Assembly (NCBI GenBank): GCA_963728825.1
Contig: CAVSLA010000004.1
Coordinates: forward strand, 744,001 to 808,000
From: CAVREM01 sp963728825
GTDB taxonomy: Bacteria; Acidobacteriota; Vicinamibacteria; Vicinamibacterales; CAVVIG01
Direction of reading: 5' to 3'
DNA: 64,000 nt
The notes below the pieces were generated by a model, which saw only the letters and a list, made by a program, of their open reading frames with translations, made no database searches and was not told where the DNA came from. The translations under genes were made by a program, and so were the position numbers. Shown piece after piece: positions 46,756 through 55,700 of this stretch; the stretch's first letter is position 1, and the number at the start of each line of letters is the position of its first letter.

Positions 46756-46835
46756 TTGGTGAGTTGGTGAATTGGGGAATTGGTGATTCGCCAAATGGTG
46801 ATTCGCCAATTCTCCAACTCACCAATTCACCAATT
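46756..46835. repeat. Reiterated 8-bp word TTGGTGAA with inverted arm
   Basis: Starting right after the lysS stop, TTGGTGA(A/G) occurs about four times on the left (46756-46788). The right side (46800-46835) is its reverse complement with copies of CACCAATT and CCAATTCT. GGTGAGTTGG at 46758-46767 is exactly complementary to CCAACTCACC at 46814-46823. The tract can fold into a long imperfect hairpin and ends 3 bases before the lolC start. Confidence 0.85.
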
Positions 46836-46838
46836 GCG

Positions 46839-48059
46839 ATGAATATTCCATTTGAGTTGCACATCGCCTTCCGCTACCTGGTCGCCAAGCGGAAACAGGC
46901 GTTCATCTCGGTGATTTCCTTCATCTCGACGCTGGGCGTCACCGTCGGGGTGATGGCGCTGGTCATCGCGCTCGCCTTGATGACCGGGCTTCAGCAGGAA
47001 GTGCGCGATCGGATTCTCGGCTCCAACCCTCATGTCTACGTCTGGAAGCGGGATGGCCTGGCGGACTACCGGGCCGAAGCGGCGCGCCTGCGCCAGGTTC
47101 CTCATGTCGTCGGCGCGGCGCCGGCGATTCTGCAGCAGACCCTCGTGACCGGCCACGGGGTGACGTCGCCGATTCAGGTCAAGGGCATCGACCCGGCGGT
47201 CGAGCAGGAGGTCACCGATATTCGCGGGGCCATCCGTTCGGGCAGCGTCGATGATCTCGCCTCCTCGGAGGATCGAATTTCGGGAATCCTGCTCGGGCGG
47301 CAACTCGCCGAGAAGCTCGGGGTAGCGGTCGGCGATCGGGTGGCGGTGATTGCCACCGATCAGGCACCGATCGGCGCGACGACGCCGTCGCGTCCGCTGC
47401 GCGTCGCGGGCATCCTCGAGTTAGGGCTCTACGAGATCGACTCCACCCATGGCTTCGTGACCATCGATGTGGCGAAATACCTGTTCAGAAAAGACACCGT
47501 CGACTTCATTCAGCTGCGCGTCGACGACATCTGGGCTGCGCCGGCCATCGCCGCGTCGATCGACCAGATCGACGAGGGCGCGTATCTGACCGAAGACTGG
47601 GCCGACATGAACAAATCGCTGTTCAGCGCGCTGTCGCTGGAGCGGACGGCGATTTCGCTGACCATCGGCCTGATCGTCATGGTGGCGGCGCTGAATATCG
47701 TCGCCTCGCTGATCCTGATGGTGATGGAGAAGCATCGGGACATCGCCATCCTCAAGACGATGGGTGCCAGCGCGCGGAGCGTGACGGTGGTGTTCATGCT
47801 GCAAGGCGTGATCATCGGCGTCATCGGGACGATCGTTGGGGCGGCGGCGGGAGCGATTGCGGCGACCGTCACCGATTACTACCAGCTGATTCCGATGGCT
47901 GAGGACGTCTACATGGTGCCGCACGTGCCGTTCACCGTGCGGCCGGTCGACGTCGCGATGGTGATGGCGGCAGCAATCGTCATTTGTTTCGTCGCGACGA
48001 TCTACCCGTCCCGCCAGGCGGCCCGCCTCGACCCGGCGCAGGCGCTCCGCTACGAGTAA
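46839..48059 (+). CDS. lolC: Lipoprotein-releasing ABC transporter permease LolC/LolE
   Basis: ATG 46839 is chosen because it begins the conserved MNIPFELHIAFRYL. A first transmembrane helix (about 25-50) is followed by a large periplasmic domain (55-265) and three C-terminal helices including the FtsX signature AILKTMGASARSV. The protein ends with ATIYPSRQAARLDPAQALRYE, typical of the family. 406 residues. The LolD ATPase follows after 12 bases. LolCD(E) extracts lipoproteins for export to the outer membrane. Confidence 0.94.
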   Translation: MNIPFELHIAFRYLVAKRKQAFISVISFISTLGVTVGVMALVIALALMTGLQQEVRDRILGSNPHVYVWKRDGLADYRAEAARLRQVPHVVGAAPAILQQTLVTGHGVTSPIQVKGIDPAVEQEVTDIRGAIRSGSVDDLASSEDRISGILLGRQLAEKLGVAVGDRVAVIATDQAPIGATTPSRPLRVAGILELGLYEIDSTHGFVTIDVAKYLFRKDTVDFIQLRVDDIWAAPAIAASIDQIDEGAYLTEDWADMNKSLFSALSLERTAISLTIGLIVMVAALNIVASLILMVMEKHRDIAILKTMGASARSVTVVFMLQGVIIGVIGTIVGAAAGAIAATVTDYYQLIPMAEDVYMVPHVPFTVRPVDVAMVMAAAIVICFVATIYPSRQAARLDPAQALRYE

Positions 48060-48071
48060 GCGACCCTGGTC

Positions 48072-48746
48072 ATGCCGTTTCTGGAGGCGCGCGGTATCAC
48101 CAAGAGCTATACGGTCGGCCCGCGCCAGCTGGTCGTCCTGCGCGATCTCGATCTGACGGTTGAAGCGGGCGAGATGGTCGCGGTCGTCGGCGCGTCGGGG
48201 GTGGGCAAGAGCACGCTGCTGCACGTGCTGGGCGGGCTCGATTCGGTCGATGCCGGCCGGATTGCGGTGAACGGCGTCGAGCTCACCACGCTGGCGGATG
48301 GCGAACGCGTCGCGTTCCGCAATCGACACGTCGGCTTCGTGTTCCAGTTCCATCACCTCCTGCCGGAGTTCAATGCCCTCGAGAACGCCGAGATGCCGAT
48401 GCGCATCGCGCGGATGCGGCTGTCAGAGGCGCGTGAGCGTGCCGCCGAGTTGCTGCGCCGCGTCGGCCTGGAAGAGCGGCTGACGCATCGCCCGGGGATG
48501 CTGTCGGGGGGCGAGCAGCAGCGGGTTGCCGTCGCGCGCGCGCTCGTGATGCGCCCGAACGTCCTGCTCGCAGACGAGCCGACCGGCGATCTCGACGAGC
48601 AGACCGCCGACGCGCTGCACGCGCTGCTGCGCGAGATGCACGCCGCCTACGGCCTCACCTCGATCATCGCGACCCACAATCCGCGCCTCGCCGCCGCCTG
48701 CGATCGCATCCTGCGCCTCGAGAGCGGTCGTCTGGTCGCGATGTAG
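48072..48746 (+). CDS. lolD: Lipoprotein-releasing ABC transporter ATPase LolD
   Basis: ABC ATPase of the MacB/LolD branch. Walker A GASGVGKSTLLHVLGG, the Q-loop in FVFQFHHLLPEF, the signature MLSGGEQQRVAVARAL, Walker B VLLADEPTGDLD, and the switch His in IIATHNPRL. 224 residues. It pairs with the upstream LolC/E. A REP-like palindrome with a T-tract on the minus strand follows 16 bases after the stop. Confidence 0.95.
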   Translation: MPFLEARGITKSYTVGPRQLVVLRDLDLTVEAGEMVAVVGASGVGKSTLLHVLGGLDSVDAGRIAVNGVELTTLADGERVAFRNRHVGFVFQFHHLLPEFNALENAEMPMRIARMRLSEARERAAELLRRVGLEERLTHRPGMLSGGEQQRVAVARALVMRPNVLLADEPTGDLDEQTADALHALLREMHAAYGLTSIIATHNPRLAAACDRILRLESGRLVAM

Positions 48747-48752
48747 CCATGT

Positions 48753-48788
48753 AAAAAAATGAGGCGGGTCCAAAAGGACCCGCCCTAC
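48753..48788 (-). terminator. REP-like palindrome with minus-strand T-tract
   Basis: On the minus strand: GTAG head at 48788-48785, stem GGCGGGTCC with GGACCCGCC around a TTTT loop (48763-48784), then TCA and seven T (48759-48753). It therefore reads as a rho-independent terminator for leftward transcripts, such as antisense transcription into lolD, while on the plus strand the hairpin lacks a T-tail. Same core as the elements at 15771 and 39573. Confidence 0.75.
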
Positions 48789-48920
48789 GATCCGAAGCCC
48801 TAGCCCCCAGCCCATCCGCCCCCGATAAGTACCTCGACCGGGCACGCGAGTTGCGATCCCAGCGTCTAAATGGTGGGGCGTGAACCCTAATGATGACAGT
48901 AAGTTATGCGCAGAATGCCG

Positions 48921-48949
48921 TTGGGATTATCCAAAGGCGTCTGTATAAT
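48921..48949 (+). promoter_or_regulatory. clpC: Predicted strong promoter of clpC
   Basis: TTGGGA (48921-48926) and a perfect TATAAT (48944-48949) are 17 bases apart. Transcription would start at about 48956 and give a short leader with the ribosome site AGGTAGG before ATG 49004. The sequence around the start is A/T-richer than its surroundings. Confidence 0.75.
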
Positions 48950-48972
48950 GTGGTCATCGATTCCGTGACCAC
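48950..48972. promoter_or_regulatory. Inverted repeat GTGGTCA-N9-TGACCAC over the clpC start site
   Basis: A perfect 7-bp inverted repeat with a 9-base spacer begins directly after the -10 hexamer and covers the expected transcription start. A repressor bound here would block initiation. The half-site GGTCA is loosely like the CtsR box (GGTCAAA), but CtsR uses direct, not inverted, repeats, so a different stress regulator is more likely. Confidence 0.6.
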
Positions 48973-49003
48973 AACTGCATCTACTTTCACCTAGGTAGGC
49001 CGG

Positions 49004-51439
49004 ATGTTCGAACGGTACACCGAAAGGGCCAGACGAGTTCTCTTTTTTGCTCGTTATGAGGCCAGTCAGCTCGGCAGCATCTCGATCGAGACCGAGCACC
49101 TGCTTCTGGGCCTGATCCGCGAAGGAAAAGGGCTCACCAGCCGAATTTTTGCCCGCTCGCACCTGTCACTCGAGAACATTCGCAAGGACATCGAAGGCCG
49201 CACGGTTTTCCGCGAGAAGGTCTCGACCTCGGTCGAGATCCCGTTTTCGGCGGAAACCAAACGGGTTCTGCAGTTTGCGGCCGAAGAGGCCGACCGGCTG
49301 CTCCACAACTACATCGGCACCGAGCACCTCCTGCTCGGAATCCTCCGGGAAGAGCGGTCGGTTGCCGCCTCCATCCTCATGGAAAAGGGGATGCGGCTCA
49401 ATGCCGTCCGCGAGGACATCGTCCAGCTTCTGAATGAAAAGACGACGCTCACTCGCGTGAAAGAGACGCCGCTGCTGGCCGAATTCAGCCGCGACCTCAC
49501 CGAGTCGGCGATGAAAAACCAGCTGGATCCGCTGGTGGGCCGTGAGCACGAGCTGGAACGGGTGCAGCAGGTCCTCTGCCGGCGGACCAAGAACAACGCG
49601 GTCCTCATCGGCGAGCCGGGTGTCGGCAAGACGGCCATCGTCGAGGGGCTGGCTCAGAAGATCGTATACGGCGACGTTCCGCACTTTCTGGCTGACAAAA
49701 GGATCCTTGCGCTGGACATTTCGCTGATTGTGGCCGGTACGAAATACCGTGGTCAGTTCGAGGAACGCCTCAAGGCGATCATGAAGGAGCTGACCGACAA
49801 TCCCAACATCATCGTCTTCATCGACGAGCTGCACACCCTGGTGGGTGCCGGCTCGGCCGAGGGGTCGCTCGACGCCGCCAATATCCTGAAGCCTGCGCTG
49901 TCGCGCGGCGAAATCCGGTGCATCGGCGCGACGACGCCGGCGGAGTATCGCAAGTACATCGAAAAGGACCGATCGCTCGAGCGGCGCTTCCAGGCAATCA
50001 AGGTCGACCCGCCCGGTGAGCGCGAGACGATCGAAATCCTGTTTGGCGTCAAAGATCGCTACGAGACGTTCCATCACGTCGAGTACACGCGCGAGGCGAT
50101 CGAGGCGGCGGTTTATCAGTCGAACCGCTACATCACGGATCGGTTCCTGCCGGACAAGGCCATCGATCTGGTCGACGAAGCGGGCGCCCGGGCCAAGCTG
50201 CGCGAGGCCGGCTACAGCGAGGAGTTCGGCGAGATCAACAAGAGCATCCGCGTCGCCGTCGAGCAGTGGGAAAGCGCCTCGTCACAGAAGGATTTCGAGA
50301 AGGCGCAGTTCTACCGCGAGCAGGAAATGGCCGCGCGCGAGAACCTGGTATCGATTCGCGAAAAGTTCGACGTCAAGTCGAGCACCCGCAAGGTGATCGT
50401 CGGCAAGGCCGAGATCGACGAGGTGGTCTCGAAGTGGACCGGCGTGCCGATCGCGTCGATCAACCAGGACGAGGGCGACAAGCTGCTGCGCATGGAGCAG
50501 GAGCTGCACCGGCGCGTCATTTCGCAGGAGAAGGCCATCTCGGCCATCTCGCGCGCCATCCGCCGATCCCGGGCAGGGCTCAAGAGCCCCAATCGCCCGG
50601 TCGGCAGCTTCGTGTTCCTGGGGCCGACCGGCGTCGGCAAAACCGAGCTGGCGCGTGCGCTGGCGAACTTCCTGTTCGGCAGCGACCACGCACTGATCCG
50701 CTTCGACATGTCCGAGTACATGGAGAAGCACTCGGTGTCGAAGTTGATCGGCTCGCCGCCCGGTTACGTCGGGCACGAAGAGGGCGGTCAGCTTACCGAA
50801 AAGGTCAAGCGGAATCCGTACTCGGTCGTGCTGCTGGACGAGATCGAGAAGGCGCACCCCGACATCTTCAACATCCTGCTGCAGGTGTTCGAGGACGGCC
50901 ACCTCACCGACGGTCTCGGGAATCGTGTGAACTTCAAGAACACGATCATCATCATGACGTCGAACATCGGCGCGCGCTTCATCCAGAAGAAGAGCTCGAT
51001 GGGCTTCCAGTCCTCTGATTCGAGCGCCATCGACAAGAGCGTGTCGGAAATGGTCCTCGGTGAGGTCAAGCGGACCTTCAATCCCGAGTTCATCAACCGC
51101 ATCGACGAAATCATCGTCTTCGAGGCGTTGAACGACGATGACCTGCGCCGCATCATGGCCTTGCTGGTGACGCAGCTCAACGCGAACCTCGTCGACCGCA
51201 AGCTGAAGATCGCGCTGACGTCGGAAGTAATCGACTGGATCATCGAAGTCACCTGCAAGGACCGCTCGTACGGCGCGCGGCCTCTCCGCCGCGCCATCCA
51301 GCGTTACGTGGAAGACCCGCTGTCCGAGGAGCTCATCCGCGGCCACCTACGCGGGGGAGATATCGAGGTCTACCTCGAGGCCGGGACCCTGGCCTACCGG
51401 CCAGCCGGCGAGCTCGAAGCGGGGCGAAAACTGGCCTAA
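49004..51439 (+). CDS. clpC: ATP-dependent Clp protease ATP-binding subunit ClpC
   Basis: HSP100 unfoldase. Two N-domain repeats lie in residues 1-150 (RARRVLFFARYEASQLGS). The first AAA+ has Walker A LIGEPGVGKTAIVEGLA; the second has FLGPTGVGKTELARALA. Between them sit a short UVR-type coiled coil (DFEKAQFYREQEMAAREN) and the IASINQDEGDKLLRMEQELH stretch. The ClpP-binding loop should lie in the second module; I cannot point to it with certainty. Length 811. A promoter and operator-like repeat precede it. Confidence 0.95.
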   Translation: MFERYTERARRVLFFARYEASQLGSISIETEHLLLGLIREGKGLTSRIFARSHLSLENIRKDIEGRTVFREKVSTSVEIPFSAETKRVLQFAAEEADRLLHNYIGTEHLLLGILREERSVAASILMEKGMRLNAVREDIVQLLNEKTTLTRVKETPLLAEFSRDLTESAMKNQLDPLVGREHELERVQQVLCRRTKNNAVLIGEPGVGKTAIVEGLAQKIVYGDVPHFLADKRILALDISLIVAGTKYRGQFEERLKAIMKELTDNPNIIVFIDELHTLVGAGSAEGSLDAANILKPALSRGEIRCIGATTPAEYRKYIEKDRSLERRFQAIKVDPPGERETIEILFGVKDRYETFHHVEYTREAIEAAVYQSNRYITDRFLPDKAIDLVDEAGARAKLREAGYSEEFGEINKSIRVAVEQWESASSQKDFEKAQFYREQEMAARENLVSIREKFDVKSSTRKVIVGKAEIDEVVSKWTGVPIASINQDEGDKLLRMEQELHRRVISQEKAISAISRAIRRSRAGLKSPNRPVGSFVFLGPTGVGKTELARALANFLFGSDHALIRFDMSEYMEKHSVSKLIGSPPGYVGHEEGGQLTEKVKRNPYSVVLLDEIEKAHPDIFNILLQVFEDGHLTDGLGNRVNFKNTIIIMTSNIGARFIQKKSSMGFQSSDSSAIDKSVSEMVLGEVKRTFNPEFINRIDEIIVFEALNDDDLRRIMALLVTQLNANLVDRKLKIALTSEVIDWIIEVTCKDRSYGARPLRRAIQRYVEDPLSEELIRGHLRGGDIEVYLEAGTLAYRPAGELEAGRKLA

Positions 51440-51450
51440 AGCACTGGGCT

Positions 51451-51560
51451 GAATCGGGTAATCGGGTAATCTAGTGATCGGGTAATTGATCGCCGGATTG
51501 CCCGAGGTCCAATCCCAATCCAATTACCCGATTACTCGATCAACCGATTGCCCGATTGCC
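51451..51560. repeat. Reiterated 8-bp word AATCGGGT with inverted arm
   Basis: Left: AATCGGGT occurs at 51452 and 51460 and in degenerate copies to 51488. Right (51522-51560): ATTACCCGATT and CGATTGCCCGATTGCC, the complement of the left arm; ATCGGGTAATT at 51477-51487 pairs exactly with AATTACCCGAT at 51522-51532. The array is between the clpC stop and bamA. Confidence 0.85.
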
Positions 51561-51637
51561 AGGATTCCCCGGCCGCAGGTCGTCCCGCGCCGTCTTAATC
51601 TAGTAAACTAGGCGTCGATCTATCTAGGAAAGTCTGC

Positions 51638-54376
51638 ATGATCAAGTACTTAGCTCTGACCGCCCTTCTGGTGGGCTCGCTCGCGCCCGCCGCTGCCGCG
51701 CAGGATCAGCCGCGGGCAGCAGGCGCCGCCAACCCCACGACCGCCTGCGACGTCCCGCTTCAGCCGCCGGCCTCGCTGCCGCCGGCCAATTCGGGTCCCA
51801 TCGTCTGGCAAATCGCGCCGTGCTTCCTGAAGCAGGGCAACGTCACACTGATCGATCCGCAGACCTATCTGTATTACATGCAGATTCAGCAGAAGCGGAG
51901 CCGTCCGTCGGAAGGCGTGTGGGTCGCCTACGACGAGAGCGTCGAGCAGATCATGCGTGAGGACTTCACGCGCCTCTACAACACCAACTTCCTGGACAAC
52001 ATCTCGATCGAGACGGTCGACTATACCTTCTCGAACGGCGTCATCGGCAAGATCATCCTCTACAACATGGAGGAGCGCCAGCGCGTCAAGATCGTCAGCT
52101 ACGAGCACTCCAAGAAGTTTGAGGACGCCAAGATCGACGAGAAGCTGAAGGAGCTCGGCGCGGAGATCCGGCTCGATACCTTCATCGACGCGGCGCTCCT
52201 CAAGAAGGCGAGCGGCATCATCCGCGACATGATGCGCGAGAAGGGCTTCCAGTTTGCGGAGGTCCGGCCGGAGGTCGAGGAGCTCGCCGGCGGACCGAAA
52301 CTGGTCCAGCTCACGTTCCACATGGACGACGGCCCCAAGGTGCAGATCAGGCGGATCGACTTTCTCGGCAACCGCGCGCTGAGCGACGGCTCGCTGAAGC
52401 GGGCGATGAAGCAGAACAAGGAACGCTGGTTCCTGTCCTGGATCACCGGCCGCGGCACCTATCAGGAGAATCTGTTCGAGGAAGACGCCGAGCGGATGGT
52501 CGAGAAGTACCGCGAGCGCGGCTTCATCTTCGCGCAGGTCGGGGCGCCCGAGCTGAACTACCTCGGCGACTCCGACGATGGCGAGACGCGTTGGGTTGAA
52601 CTGCGAATCCCGGTCATCGAAGGCGATCGTCATCGCGTTGGCAACTTCATTTTCGAAGGCAACACCGTCGTCAAGGACGACGTGCTCCGCCCGTTGTTCA
52701 ATCTCAAGACCGGCGACTGGTACAGCCAGAAGGAAATCCGCAAGGGTTTCCAGAAGGCGCAGGAGCTGTACGGCTCGGGCGGCTACTACGAGTTCACCGG
52801 CTATCCAGAGCCGGTCGCCAGGGATTCCGCTGCCAACCCCGCCGCTCCGCAGACGGAGGGCGAGGCTCCGCCAGTGCCTGCACTGGCCGAAAAGCGATCG
52901 TCGCCGCCGATTGTCGACGTGACGATGAGACTGCAGGAAGGGAAGCAGTACTTCGTCAACCGCATCACCTTCGTCGGCAATACCACGACGCGCGACAACG
53001 TCATCCGGCGCGAGATGCGGCTCTACGAGAACAGCGTCTTCAACACGATGGCGCTGCAGAACAGCATCCGGCGCATCAATCAGCTCGGCTACTTCAAGGC
53101 GCTCGAAGGGCCCGGCAAGGACGTCCTGGTCGACAAGACGGTCGGCGCGGACAACAAGCTCGACGTCGCGCTCAAGGTCGAGGAGCAGAACCGCAACCAG
53201 CTGACCTTCGGCGCCGGCGTGTCGCAGTTCGAAGGCTTCTTCGGCCAGCTGTCGTTCCAGACCTCGAACTTCCTCGGGCGGGGAGAAAGCCTGACGGTGT
53301 CGCTGCAAGGTGGCCAGCGCGCGCAGAACTACACGCTGGCCTTCACCGAGCCCTTCCTGTTCGACCGCAACATCACCGCCGGCGTGAACCTGTTCAAGCA
53401 GGAGTACCGCTACGTCAGCCAGTTCACGCAGAAGTCCACCGGCGGCGTCCTGACCTTCGGCTTTCCGCTCGGCAACGGCTTCACTCGGATGTTCGCGAAC
53501 TACAGCTACGAGCAGGTCCGGGTCACCGAGTTGAGCGAGGCGTTTCTGGACACGGCGCTGCTGCGCCGCAACCCGTTCCTGGCCGACTCGCTGCTGATCG
53601 GCGTCGGCGGGCAGCGCGTCATCAGCAAGATCACGCCGAGCATCATCCACAACACCGTCGACCAGCCGATTTTCCCGACGACCGGCAAGCGGTTGTCCTT
53701 CTCGGCGGACCTCGCCGGCCTCGGCGGCAATACCAATTTCTACAAACCGCAGCTCGAAGGGATCTACATCCTGCGCCAGAATGCGCGGATGTCGCTGGCC
53801 ATGCGCGGCCAGCTCGAGTTCATCCGTCCCTTCCATGGCAACGAGCCGCTGCCGATTTTCGAGAAGCTGTTCCTCGGCGGCGAGTACAGCGTCCGGGGGT
53901 TCGATATCCGCTCCATCGGTCCGCAGGATCCTGAGACCGGGCTCGTGCTCGGCGGCGACAAGAGCCTGCTCTTCAACGTCGAGCAGAACATCAACATCGC
54001 CGGGCCGGTCCGCTTGATTCTGTTTTTCGATGCCGGCCAGGTGCGGCCCACCGGCGACATGTTCGGGTGGACCGAAACCGTTCCGGAAGTCGACACGGAC
54101 TCGATCCGCTACCCGCTTCTCTACGATCCGTCGGCGCCGCCCGGCGCCTCCGGTCTGACCGATCCGACTGCTCCGGGGTTGCCGCTCAAGCTCGTCACGC
54201 GCAAAGCGTTCAAGACCTCGACGGGCGCCGAGATCCGGTTCTTCATGCCGGTGCTGAACGTGCCGTTCCGGTTGATCTTCGCTTACAACCCGAGCCGCGA
54301 GGGCGTGCGCGAGCAGACCACCCTGCAGCCACAGGAGGCGTTCCAGTTCCGGTTTGCGGTGGGGACGACGTTCTAG
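51638..54376 (+). CDS. bamA: Outer-membrane protein assembly factor BamA
   Basis: Signal peptide (ALTALLVGSLAPAAAAQ), then several POTRA domains (about 85-520) recognisable by GNRALSDGSLKRAMK, GNTVVKDDVLRPLF and GNTTTRDNVIRREMRLYENS. The C-terminal Omp85 barrel (about 560-912) has the conserved LFLGGEYSVRGFD (VRGF loop). The last strand ends FRFAVGTTF. At 912 residues it is somewhat long because of Pro/Ala insertions near 400. Just upstream is a perfect CTAGTAAACTAG palindrome (51600-51611) of unknown role. skp follows. Confidence 0.95.
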   Translation: MIKYLALTALLVGSLAPAAAAQDQPRAAGAANPTTACDVPLQPPASLPPANSGPIVWQIAPCFLKQGNVTLIDPQTYLYYMQIQQKRSRPSEGVWVAYDESVEQIMREDFTRLYNTNFLDNISIETVDYTFSNGVIGKIILYNMEERQRVKIVSYEHSKKFEDAKIDEKLKELGAEIRLDTFIDAALLKKASGIIRDMMREKGFQFAEVRPEVEELAGGPKLVQLTFHMDDGPKVQIRRIDFLGNRALSDGSLKRAMKQNKERWFLSWITGRGTYQENLFEEDAERMVEKYRERGFIFAQVGAPELNYLGDSDDGETRWVELRIPVIEGDRHRVGNFIFEGNTVVKDDVLRPLFNLKTGDWYSQKEIRKGFQKAQELYGSGGYYEFTGYPEPVARDSAANPAAPQTEGEAPPVPALAEKRSSPPIVDVTMRLQEGKQYFVNRITFVGNTTTRDNVIRREMRLYENSVFNTMALQNSIRRINQLGYFKALEGPGKDVLVDKTVGADNKLDVALKVEEQNRNQLTFGAGVSQFEGFFGQLSFQTSNFLGRGESLTVSLQGGQRAQNYTLAFTEPFLFDRNITAGVNLFKQEYRYVSQFTQKSTGGVLTFGFPLGNGFTRMFANYSYEQVRVTELSEAFLDTALLRRNPFLADSLLIGVGGQRVISKITPSIIHNTVDQPIFPTTGKRLSFSADLAGLGGNTNFYKPQLEGIYILRQNARMSLAMRGQLEFIRPFHGNEPLPIFEKLFLGGEYSVRGFDIRSIGPQDPETGLVLGGDKSLLFNVEQNINIAGPVRLILFFDAGQVRPTGDMFGWTETVPEVDTDSIRYPLLYDPSAPPGASGLTDPTAPGLPLKLVTRKAFKTSTGAEIRFFMPVLNVPFRLIFAYNPSREGVREQTTLQPQEAFQFRFAVGTTF

Positions 54377-54509
54377 TCAAGACAGGCGGGGCAGGCACGG
54401 CGGGCACGGCAGCCAGGGAGCAGGTTCCCGGGCCCGGCTCACCAGCTCTGCCAGACCAGCCGGCCTTGTTATAATTGCCCATCTGTTTCCGCTGAAAGGA
54501 ATCCGCGTA

Positions 54510-55166
54510 ATGAAACGTGTTCGACTCGCCCTGCCGCTGGCGCTGCTCGTGAGCGCCGTGACGGTCTTTGCCCAGACGCCGGCGAAGCCGACGACCCCGC
54601 CCGTCGGGCAGACACCGACACAGCTGCCGCCGAAGCCCGCTCCGGCGCCGACGACCCCGGTACCGGGGCAGCCGTCGACGCCGCCGGCGACGCCGCAGCC
54701 GCCGCCGCCGTTCCCGCAGGGCGCCAAGGTTGCCTTCGTGCACCTGCAGGGGATCTTCTCGCTGTCAGCTGACGGCAAGGCGGCCGCGGCCAAGGTCGAA
54801 TCGCTGACCAAGCAGAAGCAGGCGCAGATTCAGGAGCGGCAGAAAACGCTGCAGGCGAACCAGCAGAAGCTCCAGACCGGCGGCACCGTCATGAGCGATT
54901 CAGCACGCGCGGCGCTCGAAAAGGACATCGAGAAGCAGACCCGCGAGCTCGAACGGTTTCAGCAGGACGCCCAGCAGGAGTTGACCGACCTGCAGACCGA
55001 ACTTCAGGAAACCTTTCAGAGGAAGCTGGTTCCGCTTCTCGAAAAGATGCGGGAGGAAAAAGGGCTGCACCTGCTGTTCAGCGCCCAGGATGCCGGCCTG
55101 ATTGCCGCGGACCCCGGCTTGGACCTCACCCAGGAAGCCGTCAAGCGGATGGATGGTGGCAAGTAA
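54510..55166 (+). CDS. skp: Periplasmic chaperone Skp/OmpH-like
   Basis: Signal peptide (LALPLALLVSAVTVFAQ), an unusually long Pro/Thr/Ala-rich linker (about 22-68), and the OmpH domain with KVAFVHLQGIFSLSADGKAA and a coiled coil (LTKQKQAQIQERQKTLQANQ). It ends MREEKGLHLLFSAQDAGLI, family-typical. Skp holds unfolded outer-membrane proteins for BamA, which lies upstream. The 3' part overlaps the convergent lipoprotein-like reading frame by 151 bases. Confidence 0.9.
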   Translation: MKRVRLALPLALLVSAVTVFAQTPAKPTTPPVGQTPTQLPPKPAPAPTTPVPGQPSTPPATPQPPPPFPQGAKVAFVHLQGIFSLSADGKAAAAKVESLTKQKQAQIQERQKTLQANQQKLQTGGTVMSDSARAALEKDIEKQTRELERFQQDAQQELTDLQTELQETFQRKLVPLLEKMREEKGLHLLFSAQDAGLIAADPGLDLTQEAVKRMDGGK

Positions 55167-55600
55167 CCGTCGTATCCGCTCAGGGGTGTACAGACGCTCA
55201 GCTCGTAGTTGGTCGGCTGGGGTAGCGTTCCAGTCGCATCATAGATCCGCACGCACAACCGTCCTGCGCGATCGGCCGTGCCAAGCACCGCCGTAGTTTG
55301 GGTGGCCGTATCGTTGGCGATGACCGTCTGACACGCCGCACCATTCCAGGTGCCGATGCTCAGTCCCACGATCGCCGCCGGGTCGGGATCGAGCACGGCG
55401 ATCGAGGCACGGACGCTGCCGGCAGCGGCCACGCTGAAGGGATGGGTATCGGCACCGTTTGGCGTCAACGTGCCGGTAAAGGTGTCGACCACCGGGTTCG
55501 GATTCGGCGTCGGTGTTACGAGGTCGTCGTCGTCGCTCGTGCACGCCGCGGTGCCGAGGACGAGCGCGAGAAGAGCGACGGTCGGAAACTTCGTCGGCAT
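55016..55600 (-). CDS. Putative lipoprotein, 3' end overlapping skp antisense
   Basis: ATG 55600 gives MPTKFPTVALLALVLGTAAC, a lipoprotein signal with a relaxed lipobox (TAAC). The acidic linker TSDDDDLVTPTPNPNP follows, then a beta-rich domain with FTGTLTPNGADTHPFSVAAAG and LCVRIYDATGTLPQPTNYELSVCTP, similar to pre-peptidase C-terminal domains. The convincing coding part ends near 55170. Beyond that the frame simply reads the reverse strand of skp to 55016, so the true C-terminus was probably lost. ATG 55621 is an alternative start. Convergent with skp; divergent from fabZ-lpxA. Confidence 0.65.
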   Translation of the reverse strand: MPTKFPTVALLALVLGTAACTSDDDDLVTPTPNPNPVVDTFTGTLTPNGADTHPFSVAAAGSVRASIAVLDPDPAAIVGLSIGTWNGAACQTVIANDTATQTTAVLGTADRAGRLCVRIYDATGTLPQPTNYELSVCTPLSGYDGYLPPSIRLTASWVRSKPGSAAIRPASWALNSRCSPFSSRIFSRSGTSFL

Positions 55601-55700
55601 GGGCTCTGGTGAATTTACCATGCTTAGACGCCTGGATTCGAGGTTCGGCCTGCCCCGCCCATCGGGAGACGTTCCGCCATTTTGATAGACTGAGGGCCCC

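Noticed and set aside
44485..46809. 774-residue open frame opposite nusB and lysS
   Set aside because: Spans several conserved plus-strand genes and shows no independent coding signal.
51650..53836. 728-residue open frame opposite bamA
   Set aside because: Composition is the antisense shadow of bamA; no coherent domain pattern or start site.
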